Assembly (NCBI GenBank): GCA_030849805.1
Contig: JASANZ010002169.1
Span: 1-61,213 of the forward strand
From: Sergeia podlipaevii
Taxonomy: Eukaryota; Euglenozoa; Kinetoplastea; Trypanosomatida; Trypanosomatidae
Direction of reading: 5' to 3'
Length of the DNA: 61,213 nt
The notes below the pieces were generated by a model that saw nothing but the letters and a program-made list of their open reading frames with translations, searched no databases and had not been told where the DNA came from. This document shows, in pieces, positions 18,872 through 28,422 of this stretch (within the stretch, counting starts at the first letter, position 1; every line of letters begins with the position of its first letter). The position numbers were made by a program, and so were the translations under genes.

Positions 18872-19807
18872 CTAGCTGGAAGCTGCCACTACCTCGTCAC
18901 TGACCTGCTGGCTTGCAGCGTCCATGACATGCCAATGCGGGCTGGGTGTCTTGCGCAACCACTGGAAGTCATCTACAATCGTATACATGTTTGTGGTGCG
19001 TGGGAGGTCGTGGATATCGCCCACCTTCTCCACCCACTCCTCATGGCTTGCGTATGTGGCTCCATCCGCAGTTGAGGACTTGAGGAGTCCTCGCCAGCAT
19101 GTGTACGGGGCAAATGCCATCCCATCGCACTTTTCAATGATGGGGGTGGAAGCGCACCAGACGTACACGCTTACATTGTGGCAGTCCTTCATGCGCAATT
19201 GATGGCACGCCACGTATATCGTGCAGTCGGTGCAGCCAGAGACAAACACGGAGCCAGCAATAGGAAAGCAGTAGATGGAACACTCCGTGCACCCCTTAAT
19301 AAACGCTGCCTTGGAGGGATCCACGTGCAGGATGGACTGCGACAAAGGACCATATACTGTCCCAGGTGCCTCTGGAGCTGCAGGTGGCTGCTGCGTCTCC
19401 ACAAAAGCAGCGGAAGTCAAGTCTAGGAGCTCGCGGCTAGCTGCACTGTGCTCTTTCGTCGCCTTCGCCTTGGACGAAAATTTAAACTTTTTAACGATGC
19501 CAGAGCTAGGGGCATGGTCGGTAATAGACTGCTGCAGCCGTGAAAGCGTAGCGTTAAACCTTGCCATCTCATGTGCCGTTAGAGACATGCTGTTAGCGGC
19601 ATCCTGCACTAGATCCCTCAGATAGCCAAGCTGCGCCTTGGCATTCTCGATGTCAGAGTTGCGGATCTTGTTCTCAATAATATCCTCTAATGAGCTGAAC
19701 TGATCATCAAATTGCTGGCGCTGCTGAGCATTCTCGGAGATCTCCTTGACCCGATTTAACCGAGTCTCCTCTCTTTCTTGTCTTGCCTTAAGAAACCTTT
19801 CCTCCAT
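18872..19807 (-). CDS. Tubulin-specific chaperone C (TBCC)
   Basis: 311 residues from the ATG at 19807 (MEERFLKARQ); the frame extends two codons upstream only through a GTG. TBCC is the GTPase-activating component of the tubulin-folding complex with cofactors D and E that releases assembled alpha/beta-tubulin. The N-terminal 100 residues are a helical spectrin-like domain. The C-terminal C-CAP/TBCC beta-helix runs from about residue 155, with repeated short strands (SILHVDPSKAAFIKGCTECS, SVFVSGCTDCTIYVACHQLR, NVSVYVWCASTPIIEKCDGM). The canonical catalytic arginine (QLR in CHQLRMKDC) is present. Confidence 0.93.
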   Translation of the reverse strand: MEERFLKARQEREETRLNRVKEISENAQQRQQFDDQFSSLEDIIENKIRNSDIENAKAQLGYLRDLVQDAANSMSLTAHEMARFNATLSRLQQSITDHAPSSGIVKKFKFSSKAKATKEHSAASRELLDLTSAAFVETQQPPAAPEAPGTVYGPLSQSILHVDPSKAAFIKGCTECSIYCFPIAGSVFVSGCTDCTIYVACHQLRMKDCHNVSVYVWCASTPIIEKCDGMAFAPYTCWRGLLKSSTADGATYASHEEWVEKVGDIHDLPRTTNMYTIVDDFQWLRKTPSPHWHVMDAASQQVSDEVVAASS

Positions 19808-20540
19808 GCTCACCCAATATATAAATAATAATAATAATAATAATAAGCAGTATTAATACACTACGAACGCAGCCAAAATAGCCTTTCTCTTTGTTCCCTT
19901 CAAACCATTTACAAAAATAAAAAATGCTCAACTGTGGTAGATCAAACACAGAGAGCGCAACACAGCAATGTGATATTTGTGCTTTTTTTTTCCTTTCTAC
20001 CTGTTATGTTGCGCCTATTCCCTCTAATGACTGAAAAAAAAAACAATTAAAAACAACAACAGCAAGATATAAAAAGAAAGCAATGGTAAATATTTCAGTC
20101 CATAGTAGTGAAAGGTTTCAAGAAATGTGTCCTCCATCAGCTCCTCCAGACAGTGTTCACCTATGATAATACCCAGCAATCATAGTCATTCACTTTGTAG
20201 CGTATAAAGAAGCAGCAGAAAAATGTAGATCTCTCACAGTGTTGCTCTGTTACTTTTATATATATATAATTGTTTAATGCGCTTATTCAATCAACCGATA
20301 GCAAACCATTTAGAAATGTACGAAGCGAACAAGTAGAATCAAAACAAAAGAGTAGAGGTTGGGGAAGACGTAAAGATAATAATAGTGATAATTATGATAA
20401 TGTATTCGCCTATATAAAGAAAGACCATGAACCCACACCCTTCTCATTTCCAAAAAAAAAAAAATGGCAGTCAGCTGCACACTGGCCATTCACCCCCCCC
20501 CCCCCACACACACACACGCACACGTGTTTGTGTGCACGCA
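19808..20540. other. Spacer with TAA and C/CA repeats
   Basis: (TAA)n at 19821-19846, C13 at 20493-20505 followed by (CA)n to about 20520. No gene seen. Confidence 0.65.
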
Positions 20541-21602
20541 TCACACCTCCCTTTCCTCTTCAGTAATGGCAGCAACTGCAGGCTTCAGATACTCCAGAAA
20601 GATACTACGTATCTTTGCCTCGTCAAGGTGCTTGCCTAAAACTAAGGCGCGCGTGCATCCTGGCGGTACCGAGAAACCTTCCATTGGCGTTACATCAAAC
20701 AAGGCGCCAATGCTCTGTAGCTGTAAGAGGGTGTATGTACCGTCCATATACATCCATATAGCCGCCTTGCACCGGATCACTTCAAAGCCGTAGTCCTCCG
20801 CCTTGTAGAGCAGTTCTTTACAAATCATATCCACATCCCTCACAGAGCTTACCGCCAGCATCGCACCTGGCTCGCTAAACTCTAGAGAAACTGCCGTGAT
20901 AGAAGAAGCGTGCGTGGCGTGAATGTGTTCAAACCCTACGAAAGTGCGCGTTGTATCAATGAAAAGGATATTGCGAAGGTTGGGAACCTGCGAGTAGCTA
21001 CTGGGCAGCACTGGGGCAGCAGGATTGATCGTTTGCACCGCCTGCAGTGCCGCCTCTTGTTGTTCAGCAGTGGTGATGTCGCACTTGTTTAGAATTACCT
21101 TATCCGCCATTAGAATCTGCCGATTCGCCTCTTGAGAGACTTGATCGTCGTTGAGATACTTGCAAATGTTAGCGGCATCAACAAGAGTCACAATACCGGA
21201 AAGGTACAAGACACCGCAAAGAGACTCGTCCTGCCAAAACATGGAAGCCACGGGACCAGGATCGGCAAGGCCCGCAGTCTCTACCAGAATAAGATCGAAC
21301 GTACCCTTTCTCTTCATAAGAGACTCGAGCGCCATTACAGTTTGGGTCTGGGCCGTGCAACACATACAGCCATTGTTAAGTTCCAGCCACTCATCGTCGG
21401 GCTTCTCCGAGCTCCTCAGCGTGAGCCCCTTCTCAATACTACGGCCAAATTCAAACTCGTTCACAATCACCGCAATGCGCAAGTTGTGCTCTGCGGTGAG
21501 GATGTAGTGGATGAGGGTCGTCTTCCCGCTGCCAAGGAACCCTGTCAGTATCGTGACTGGAACTTTAGCACTGATCAATTCGGGGCAGTCATCATCGCTC
21601 AT
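20541..21602 (-). CDS. Zinc metallochaperone ZNG1 (CobW/CBWD family GTPase)
   Basis: 353 residues from the ATG at 21602; the longer open frame starts at a non-ATG and runs through spacer-like sequence. It has a G3E GTPase core: Walker A GFLGSGKT (21-28), the metal-binding GCMCC (78-82), ETAGLADP switch, and NKCD for guanine. The C-terminal CobW domain follows (about 250-345). The N-terminus carries CPELI (6-10), matching the CPELVP-type motif by which ZNG1 docks on the zinc finger of methionine aminopeptidase 1. This argues for the ZNG1 branch, which loads zinc into METAP1, rather than a bacterial-type cobalamin CobW. It is probably cytosolic. The loop between the core and CobW domain is short. 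Confidence 0.93.
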   Translation of the reverse strand: MSDDDCPELISAKVPVTILTGFLGSGKTTLIHYILTAEHNLRIAVIVNEFEFGRSIEKGLTLRSSEKPDDEWLELNNGCMCCTAQTQTVMALESLMKRKGTFDLILVETAGLADPGPVASMFWQDESLCGVLYLSGIVTLVDAANICKYLNDDQVSQEANRQILMADKVILNKCDITTAEQQEAALQAVQTINPAAPVLPSSYSQVPNLRNILFIDTTRTFVGFEHIHATHASSITAVSLEFSEPGAMLAVSSVRDVDMICKELLYKAEDYGFEVIRCKAAIWMYMDGTYTLLQLQSIGALFDVTPMEGFSVPPGCTRALVLGKHLDEAKIRSIFLEYLKPAVAAITEEEREV

Positions 21603-22248
21603 TGCAGTGTTGCAAGGGAAAAAAAAATCTGCAACGACGTAAAAGTACGCACGTGTGTGTTTGTATGTGCAAAAAGCCGACAATTTATATTGTTTTGATT
21701 TAGATTTCGGTTCTTCAAGCAACGCAGTAGAACAACCAATGATCCTTTTTTTTTATCTTTTCCTTGGTAAAAAACACGCCTAGATAGTTCTCTTCACTCC
21801 AGATTTCCTTTCTCTTTTTTCTAAAAGGAAGTAACTCTGTTACAATGAAAAGAAAAGTAAAGGCCTTCTCTTTTCAATACAGCACTTTCCTGGACAAAAA
21901 AAAAAGGGAAGATGTTGGAGGATAGTAGTCAATCAAAATAGAAAATGCAGGAGACAACAGTTTGGGTTAAATTGTAGAAGACATGAAACACTATTCAGTT
22001 GTAATATTATTTTTTTTGTCAAGCTGAAATCAGCATAGTGAAATAGCATTTGAATATACAAGAGAGAAAAATAAGGCACAATATGTTTCAACCATCAGAA
22101 ACAAACAGGAATAATACATATGCTCTTCATTAGAACGACTTTCTCGGCAAGATATGCCGTTATATGTGTTGCATCGAGTGTACGTAGCAAGTACACGTGT
22201 GTGCATTTGTGTTAGTACAAAACGTAAATGCCAGAAATACATATATGA
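21603..22248. other. Spacer, no gene seen
   Basis: 646 bp, AT-rich, with T-runs (about 21748-21755 and 22010-22017) and A-runs. No credible frame. Confidence 0.6.
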
Positions 22249-22746
22249 TCAGTAATTCATATGACGTTGCCGCTTTGATTCGCTCTCAGCCCTTTCTGAA
22301 GCAAGCCTATTCTCCACCCGTGTAAGCATCATCTTGTATGCTGCCTCCAAGTCTACACCGTCGCTACCACCACTACCACTACCGCGTGTCTTGAGTGAGC
22401 CGCCTCTTCCATTGGTCCTATGCTGATTTCTTTCCCTGCCACTTCGGTCGGTTGACTTCAGTAGTTGAGTAGAGTCATGCTCTGAGAGTGATCTGCTGCT
22501 ACGTGACTGTTGTAGCATGAGTGTAATAGACTCTGTGTCAGGGGGATCTGGGAGAGAACGCTTGAAAGGTGAAGAAGGTACGCTGCTATGTGGTGAGTTC
22601 TGGGATGTGTGAACAGCAGCAGCTTGTGTGCTATTGCCCAATAATAATGTCGCAATACGGTCGCAAGTCGTGTAGTACTGGAGGGGAAGTCCATTAGTTT
22701 GAGCCTCCACGTTGCGTCGTCGCACTGGTAAGAATGAGGACTCCAT
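22249..22746 (-). CDS. Small serine-rich hypothetical protein
   Basis: 165 residues from the ATG at 22746. Mostly disordered: Ser, Arg and Thr rich with SSPFKRSLPDPPD and LMLQQSRSSRSLSEHD segments that resemble phosphorylation sites, then a Gly/Ser linker (GSGSGGSDG). A C-terminal charged helix (VDLEAAYKMMLTRVENRLAS) follows. No family recognised. It may be a small regulatory or scaffold protein. Evidence for it being real is length, ATG start, correct orientation and a gap that would otherwise be unusually long. Confidence 0.6.
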   Translation of the reverse strand: MESSFLPVRRRNVEAQTNGLPLQYYTTCDRIATLLLGNSTQAAAVHTSQNSPHSSVPSSPFKRSLPDPPDTESITLMLQQSRSSRSLSEHDSTQLLKSTDRSGRERNQHRTNGRGGSLKTRGSGSGGSDGVDLEAAYKMMLTRVENRLASERAESESKRQRHMNY

Positions 22747-23087
22747 AATCGCTTCCTAATGCGCGTGTGTGACCGTCTTCTTATAGTTGGGAATTCCTTA
22801 AAATGGGAGAGAGAGAGAGAGAGAAATATGATTGTAAAAAAAAAGGGTGCGGCATATAGTAAAGAATGTCTGCGTAAGGCAAATCTTGGCATACAGCGTG
22901 TGTGCGTGTCTCATGGCTGCTGACGTTGTCCATAGCTGCAATTCTGTGTAGATAGTTTGGAGGAAAATAGCAGTGATACGTTGGGAAAAAAAGAAGTTGA
23001 AAATGTTTGCTTGCAATCATCACACGCATGAATTGACGTGCACGTCGATGTTCCCTGCTTAATTGTTTGCTTTTAACCTTGTCCTTC
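22747..23087. other. Spacer, no gene seen
   Basis: (GA)n at about 22806-22823 and an A-run near 22836-22844 on the plus strand form pyrimidine tracts for the gene at 22249-22746. Confidence 0.55.
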
Positions 23088-24749
23088 TTAGGCAAATAGA
23101 GAGGCTGGAACAAAATCTGTCGTGATGCCGCTCTCCACATGATCAGGGGAGTCCAGCAAGATGCTGGGAAGAAAGTCGGAGAGATCCTGGTGTTGCCCGT
23201 AGAGCTTTGAAATAGATGAAGAGGTCCCGCAGACCCGCACTGGGTTACTCTCTGAGTAATTTGGTGACACGCGTCTCTGCGTATTGCAGTAGTGCACTGC
23301 TGGGTACACGTCAGAGTCTCCACACAGCAGCACAACCTGCTGAAACTGACGTCTGTCGTTGAACAACTCCACCACGCATGTCGCGATGGCAACATCGACC
23401 CCGGACTGCACCCACACAAACCCTGGACCGTCTTGTGTGTAGCCCTTCTGCTGCTTCATGCCACCGACCAGTCGGGCAATAACGTTGTGAAGAGAACGAC
23501 CCCCGTTCATCTCATCTGTTAAAAAACGCTTGCGCAGGCTGCATTCGCGGAAGTGGTGTTCCCTGTGGTGCAGTGGCACCGCGCTCTCAAGGAACTCAGT
23601 AAAGGCAGTTGGGTCGGTGTCAAACCAGTAGCCCACTGGATCCTTGCCACATATATCGCCGATGAATTGCAGAGCGCTACGCAGTGCGGCTGTGGTACGG
23701 GTGTAGTGCTCGGCGCCAGTGCGAGGACCGCTGGACTTTAGACACCGCTCAAAGTAGGGTCCATCAATGACTACCGCGACTCTGCCTGCACGCAGCTTGC
23801 CAGTAGGCGCGTACGTGGGAACTGCGGATGTGGCTCCTAGTGTGGTCGCCACTGTGGCGATATCAGACTCTTCGCCGCCACTGCTGACGTTGCAGTTATG
23901 ATCCGCATCTGACGATGCACTGCGTGATTCAACGGCCAACTTCATGCCAGCTGGACTTTCTTGTTGTGGCAGTGTACAATGAATTGTTTCGTGCGCGCCA
24001 CCACAGTTGCCGCACTGGCCCTTCGAGCACGATCCAGCCGTGTGGCCCTTCTCGTTGCATGCGTTGCACTTCACTTCCGGACAGTGCGCAACAAGGTGGC
24101 CTGGACGGTGGCACATGCGGCAAAGTTGGCCTTGGGGGCAGTTGGCAGCCTCGTGGCCGGGCTCATTGCACTGGTAGCACACGCGGCCTTTTGACTTCAT
24201 AGGGCACTCCGATGATCTGTGCCCAGCGTGCGAGCAGTGGAAGCAGTGCAGTTTGCTGTGACACACCTGTGAGCTGTGGCCATACGTACCGCAATTATAG
24301 CAGCGGGTCTGGGGGCATGTGGTCATCATGTGTCCCCTCTGGTGGCACTGATAGCACTCCAACGTCTGATACCGGACCGGGCAGTTGGCCTGGATGTGGC
24401 GGGACGAGCCACACCCTCGGCACACCGACCAGCGGTAATCGTCCTCTTCAAACTCGGGGCTACCATCGTCGTTCGTGCGGCGACGCTTTGCGGCTTCCTG
24501 TGGGCAGTCCTGCTTGAAGTGGCCTAAGTGACCGCATGAGTTGCACTTGGTCTGAGGGCAGTTACGCTTCATGTGACCAAGTGCTGCGCAGTTGTCACAT
24601 ACCACCAACGCCGCCGAGCCGTCATGTTGCGAGAAGGGTGGCGGTGGCGGAGGAAGCTGGTCGGGAGGTGGGGTAGCATCTATGGGCACAAGAGGGCATA
24701 GAGGTGGCGGAGGCGATGGAGGGTTGGCGTTCGGAGAATGATCTTCCAT
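23088..24749 (-). CDS. CCHC zinc-knuckle array fused to an NYN (LabA-like) nuclease domain
   Basis: 553 residues. A Pro-rich start (1-40) is followed by nine canonical CCHC knuckles (CDNCAALGHMKRNC at 51-64 through CNACNEKGHTAGSC at 228-241) and a tenth irregular one (CGNCGGAHETIHC, 246-258). The array resembles HEXBP/UMSBP-type single-stranded nucleic-acid binders. After a Ser/Thr-rich linker comes a domain of the NYN/LabA PIN-like superfamily (about 323-535): RVAVVIDGPYFERC with D329, YWFDTDP, GVDVAIATCVVELFNDR with D452, and VVLLCGDSDVYPAV with D478 and D480. All four acidic metal-binding positions are kept, so RNase activity is plausible. The knuckles would choose the RNA or DNA target. 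Location (nucleus, cytosol, mitochondrion) is not visible. Confidence 0.85.
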   Translation of the reverse strand: MEDHSPNANPPSPPPPLCPLVPIDATPPPDQLPPPPPPFSQHDGSAALVVCDNCAALGHMKRNCPQTKCNSCGHLGHFKQDCPQEAAKRRRTNDDGSPEFEEDDYRWSVCRGCGSSRHIQANCPVRYQTLECYQCHQRGHMMTTCPQTRCYNCGTYGHSSQVCHSKLHCFHCSHAGHRSSECPMKSKGRVCYQCNEPGHEAANCPQGQLCRMCHRPGHLVAHCPEVKCNACNEKGHTAGSCSKGQCGNCGGAHETIHCTLPQQESPAGMKLAVESRSASSDADHNCNVSSGGEESDIATVATTLGATSAVPTYAPTGKLRAGRVAVVIDGPYFERCLKSSGPRTGAEHYTRTTAALRSALQFIGDICGKDPVGYWFDTDPTAFTEFLESAVPLHHREHHFRECSLRKRFLTDEMNGGRSLHNVIARLVGGMKQQKGYTQDGPGFVWVQSGVDVAIATCVVELFNDRRQFQQVVLLCGDSDVYPAVHYCNTQRRVSPNYSESNPVRVCGTSSSISKLYGQHQDLSDFLPSILLDSPDHVESGITTDFVPASLFA

Positions 24750-25328
24750 CCTGGTAAAAAAAGAAAAAAGGCAATAATCGCGAAGCAGCAGTACTGTTAA
24801 ATCCCAAGTTTGTGCCTATATGTTTGTTATGAATATATGCGGAGAGTTAATTACTCGCAGCACAGTATCAATTAGAAGTAACTCACTTTGAGGGGGGTTT
24901 CCTTTTCTTCTTTGGTATGAGCGTAGTAGTAAAATATGTGTTAATCAGAGAAATGAAAGAAGTCACTGTATAAAAAACAAAAGAGGTTCTAACGCAGACA
25001 GCACTAGCAGAGATTCAAGTATCAAACTTCACAAGTAACGTAGAGCCACTTGATTGATATGTATTCTTATTTTTCAAATACGTTTCCCTACAGTGTGCAT
25101 AGTAGCTAACGCAACAAGTGATGCAATGTAAACTCAAATATATATATATATATACACAAAAATAAGCAGCAGGAAACCTCTCCTTCATCTCGGAGATCTC
25201 TCTCATACTTTCCCCTCCTTCTCGCACGTTCTAGTAGCAACGCGCAGAATTCCTCACACTGCTTTCATAAGAAAAGAGAGGAAGGAGAAGAGAGAAAAAA
25301 AACAAAAGCACCTTCAAGCGCGCTCTCT
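24750..25328. other. Spacer with TA repeat
   Basis: (TA)n at 25138-25155. No gene seen besides the acceptor at 24751-24771. Confidence 0.6.
24751..24771 (-). promoter_or_regulatory. Predicted SL acceptor 1 nt before the CCHC-NYN start
   Basis: The coding strand reads a 17-nt pyrimidine tract, ACCAG, G, ATG. The AG is at 24751-24752, predicting a one-nucleotide 5' UTR. Confidence 0.55.
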
Positions 25329-28133
25329 TCAGTCGAGCCACTGAAAAAAGTTGCACTGGCGGCGAGCACACGTCAAAAACCGCTTGCCACGCGACGTCTC
25401 CTTCCGCGATACCAGCTGCTTCGCTGGCACTCCACACCCACACACCGCGCCATTGCCACCTACATTTGTGTCCTGTGGCTTCTGCTGACGCTGCGCGCGT
25501 GTGCTAGCGGCCACAGAAGGCAGTGCGTAAGGCGTTGCGCTGCCACTGCCGCCTCCACCTGACACCCCGCCACTGCCGCTGGAGGCGCTAGCGGGAGTTA
25601 TGCCGCCAGGCTGTGGGCAGTACCCCTTGACAGAGATGTAATCCTTCACGCGAGGGTCGCAGCTCACGCATATGGTCTCCACTGGCTCCAGTCCTGGTAC
25701 GCTCTGCATGCCTCTGAAATCAAAAGTGAGCAGCACAGAGCTGCAGTTGGGGCATTGCCGGCCAACACACGGAGTAATGGAGGCTGCCTTGGGAAGTGAA
25801 ACAGTCATGGCACATGTGGGGTATCCTTTGCAAGAGAGAAAAGCCCCAGATGGCGTGGTGCGAAGTCGTAAATCGTTCTCTTGGCAGGAGACGCAACGAG
25901 CGACTGGCACATTCTCCCTTCCCGTGGCTAGCGGGCAATCAGCAATGCACTGGAAGCAGCGAAACTCACCGATAGACTCGATGTCCTCCGTAGCGCGTGG
26001 GGGGTTGGTGAAGCAGTGCGGGCACACGTAGTATGCGGTCCGTTTCTCTCTGTTGGTGATGTGAAGGGCAGTGAAGGAGCATAGCGCGCACTTCTGAGGA
26101 GGACGAGTGGCCTCAATGGAATTCATACGCCCATTGGGCACGCGCAGCTCCAGTGCACATACAGCGCAGCGCAAGTACCACGTGGATCGATCCCTCTCCT
26201 CCTCCTTGCACTCGACTAGGTCCATTGCACCAGTGCATGCCCCTTCCTCAGCGCCGCACGCCATCAATCTTGGCTGCACAACGGTAGTGTTAGTGGCACT
26301 GCGGGTTACACTCGAGGCAGCAGCCAGGTGCTTCGCCAGCTCAGTCTGAAAAGCGCTTACATTGGAGCTAAGACGATCAAATATCTCTGTGTAGAGGCGC
26401 ACAGCCGCGCTCACCACCTCCTCCTTCGTTGCTTGTCCACTAGCAATATCTGCCATGGCCAACTCCATCTGTGCCCGCAGCTGCGGCTGCAGCAGACTAG
26501 CCAGGCCTAATACCTCGTAGGCCGAGGCCAGAGCAATACCCAGACGAGTGGGCACAAATGTCTGTCCCTCACGCTTCACGTACTCACGATCAAGGATAGT
26601 CTTGATGTGCTGCGCAATCGTCGCGTCAGTCCCGATGCCGTTGCTGTCCATCAAGGCAATGAGATTCGACTCCGTCAAGCTCGGTGGTGGTGCCGAGCGG
26701 CCCTTGTCAAGACGAACATCTGTAGGCGTAAACGTTTCACCGGTTTTGTAATTTGGTATGCAGCTGTTGTGCCAACTTTCATACGGAAACACATCCAGCC
26801 AGCCCTTCTCCAGCACAGTGGTGCCGGAGGTGGTGAATGCCTCATCGCCAAAGTTGGCTGCCACCGACGTGGTCGCAGCTACCGCATCCGGAGAAAGGCA
26901 CGCTAAGAAATGCCGCACAACAAGAAGGTACAACTGCCCCTTCTCGTCTGTTGGCACCGTGCTCCACGCCTTGGTCGGGTGTATGGGCGGGTGAGCCTTA
27001 TCATCGTGCCCTCCACGCAGAGGCCGCCGGAAGTTGGTTTGTGGCTCAGTCACTATAGCCGTGGCAAAAGCCGCCACCTCAGACGTGCTGGCCTGTGTCC
27101 GCACCAGGTCGAGAAGCTCGGAGTCCTGGAAACTGAAGGAGTCGGTTTCTGTTCTCGGGTATGAGATGAAGCCTTCTTGGTACAGCGATTCAGCGAGCGC
27201 CATGCAGCGCTCTGATGATATGCGCAAGTGCGTGGAAGCGAGTTTCTGCAGTACAACGGTGGCAAGAGGCACTGGGGGACGTCGATGATTCGCCTTTTGA
27301 GTCACATGTGTGACCGTCGCCGCCCCATGCGCTGCTTCCGCGCTCTCCATCATGTCGCAGAACACCATCGTGGCACCGATCTGGTCATACATGGCACCGC
27401 GGCTGCTACTAAACTTACTGTCGCCGTGCGTCATCTTCAGTGTGAAGAAATTCTCCGGCACAAAGCCCTTCTGCTCCCAGTACCGCCGCACCACAAACCC
27501 AAGCGTTGGGAACTGACACGGACCAAAACTGAGCACGCGCGGGACGCCACTGAAGGCATCACGAAACTTGATGGTCTGAAAGCGAGTGAAAACGGCTCCT
27601 ATCCGCAGATCCATCTCTTGTCTAGCCTCCACCGCATCGGAGAGACGCTTATCGGGGACTTTGAGGTTGCGCACAGCGCGCAGGAGATCGCGTGGGGTGA
27701 GAGCCGAAAAATGGGCTCGCTTCACATCAAGGCGTGGGTTTGCCCCCCGCGCAACCTGTATCACCTCGAAGCAAATGTTCTCTCCCTCGCGATCGCAATC
27801 AAGCCACAACAAAAGGGAGTGGGCACGCTTGGCAAGATTCTGCACGTTACGTTGAACGGGCTCCAGCTCTGCCTTCACGGATTTTGTGATCTTTGCGCTG
27901 AAGAGGCCCTTGAATGGGTAATTGGTCCAGCTCTTGGTGGTAGGAGGAAACTCGTCCTCCATTAAGTGGCCAGCCACAGACGTCACAAGCATTGTATTGC
28001 CTTCAAATGTAAACTCAAAGACTGGATTGAAACGCGACAACGACTGTATCGTCTTGCATCTTCCCTCAGAGAGAACGCTAGCCATCTCCTTAGCGACACT
28101 TGGCTTCTCAGCCACACTCAGCCATGTGGGCAT
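25329..28133 (-). CDS. DNA topoisomerase III (TOP3, type IA)
   Basis: 934 residues from the ATG at 28133 (MPTWLSVAEKPSVAKEMA). Type IA topoisomerase that decatenates single strands; with RecQ helicase and RMI1 it dissolves recombination intermediates. It has a TOPRIM domain (AEKPSVAKEM 8-17, acidic DCDREGEN 112-119), the type IA core, and the catalytic tyrosine in GFISYPRTETDSF (Y325). After about residue 600 come four-cysteine zinc modules (e.g. CAVCALEL, CPHCF, CVSCQENDLRLRTTPSGAFLSC). A Gly/Ser-rich linker (GSGGVSGGGGSG) leads to a C-terminal GRF zinc finger (CGCGVPAKQL...CNFFQWL). Zinc ribbons plus GRF finger are the TOP3-alpha arrangement. In trypanosomatids TOP3-alpha is linked to recombination control. 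Confidence 0.95.
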   Translation of the reverse strand: MPTWLSVAEKPSVAKEMASVLSEGRCKTIQSLSRFNPVFEFTFEGNTMLVTSVAGHLMEDEFPPTTKSWTNYPFKGLFSAKITKSVKAELEPVQRNVQNLAKRAHSLLLWLDCDREGENICFEVIQVARGANPRLDVKRAHFSALTPRDLLRAVRNLKVPDKRLSDAVEARQEMDLRIGAVFTRFQTIKFRDAFSGVPRVLSFGPCQFPTLGFVVRRYWEQKGFVPENFFTLKMTHGDSKFSSSRGAMYDQIGATMVFCDMMESAEAAHGAATVTHVTQKANHRRPPVPLATVVLQKLASTHLRISSERCMALAESLYQEGFISYPRTETDSFSFQDSELLDLVRTQASTSEVAAFATAIVTEPQTNFRRPLRGGHDDKAHPPIHPTKAWSTVPTDEKGQLYLLVVRHFLACLSPDAVAATTSVAANFGDEAFTTSGTTVLEKGWLDVFPYESWHNSCIPNYKTGETFTPTDVRLDKGRSAPPPSLTESNLIALMDSNGIGTDATIAQHIKTILDREYVKREGQTFVPTRLGIALASAYEVLGLASLLQPQLRAQMELAMADIASGQATKEEVVSAAVRLYTEIFDRLSSNVSAFQTELAKHLAAASSVTRSATNTTVVQPRLMACGAEEGACTGAMDLVECKEEERDRSTWYLRCAVCALELRVPNGRMNSIEATRPPQKCALCSFTALHITNREKRTAYYVCPHCFTNPPRATEDIESIGEFRCFQCIADCPLATGRENVPVARCVSCQENDLRLRTTPSGAFLSCKGYPTCAMTVSLPKAASITPCVGRQCPNCSSVLLTFDFRGMQSVPGLEPVETICVSCDPRVKDYISVKGYCPQPGGITPASASSGSGGVSGGGGSGSATPYALPSVAASTRAQRQQKPQDTNVGGNGAVCGCGVPAKQLVSRKETSRGKRFLTCARRQCNFFQWLD

Positions 28134-28186
28134 ATGCTGTACCACCGCTCTCAACAGCCGTAATTGAAGGTCTGTCCCTCTTGAGT

Positions 28187-28217
28187 CTAAAAAAAAGAAA
28201 AAATGAGAAGAAAAAGG
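28187..28217 (-). promoter_or_regulatory. Predicted SL acceptor for TOP3
   Basis: A coding-strand pyrimidine tract of about 28 nt runs directly into TTTAG, AG at 28187-28188; predicted 5' UTR about 53 nt. Confidence 0.65.
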
Positions 28218-28386
28218 TTTGTATGGCGTGAATGTGTGGATCTATAACTGTTTATTCCCTGCTTGTGATGTGTAAAGAAAGAAGAAGCGTGTGTATGTGT
28301 GTGCGTAAGTCCAAGCATCAAGATAATATGCTTGGTATATCAAGAAAGTCCAAAGACAGTCCTATGTAGCACACTTACACAATTCA

Positions 28387-28388
<2 letters not shown>

Positions 28389-28418
<30 letters not shown>
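28389..28418. repeat. (TG)15 microsatellite
   Basis: Perfect TG dinucleotide array in the spacer upstream of TOP3. Confidence 0.9.

Positions 28419-28422
<4 letters not shown>

Noticed and set aside
20541..21722. Longer N-terminus for the ZNG1 gene (40 more residues)
   Set aside because: The upstream part starts at a non-ATG codon and has spacer-like composition; family proteins start near the CPEL motif.
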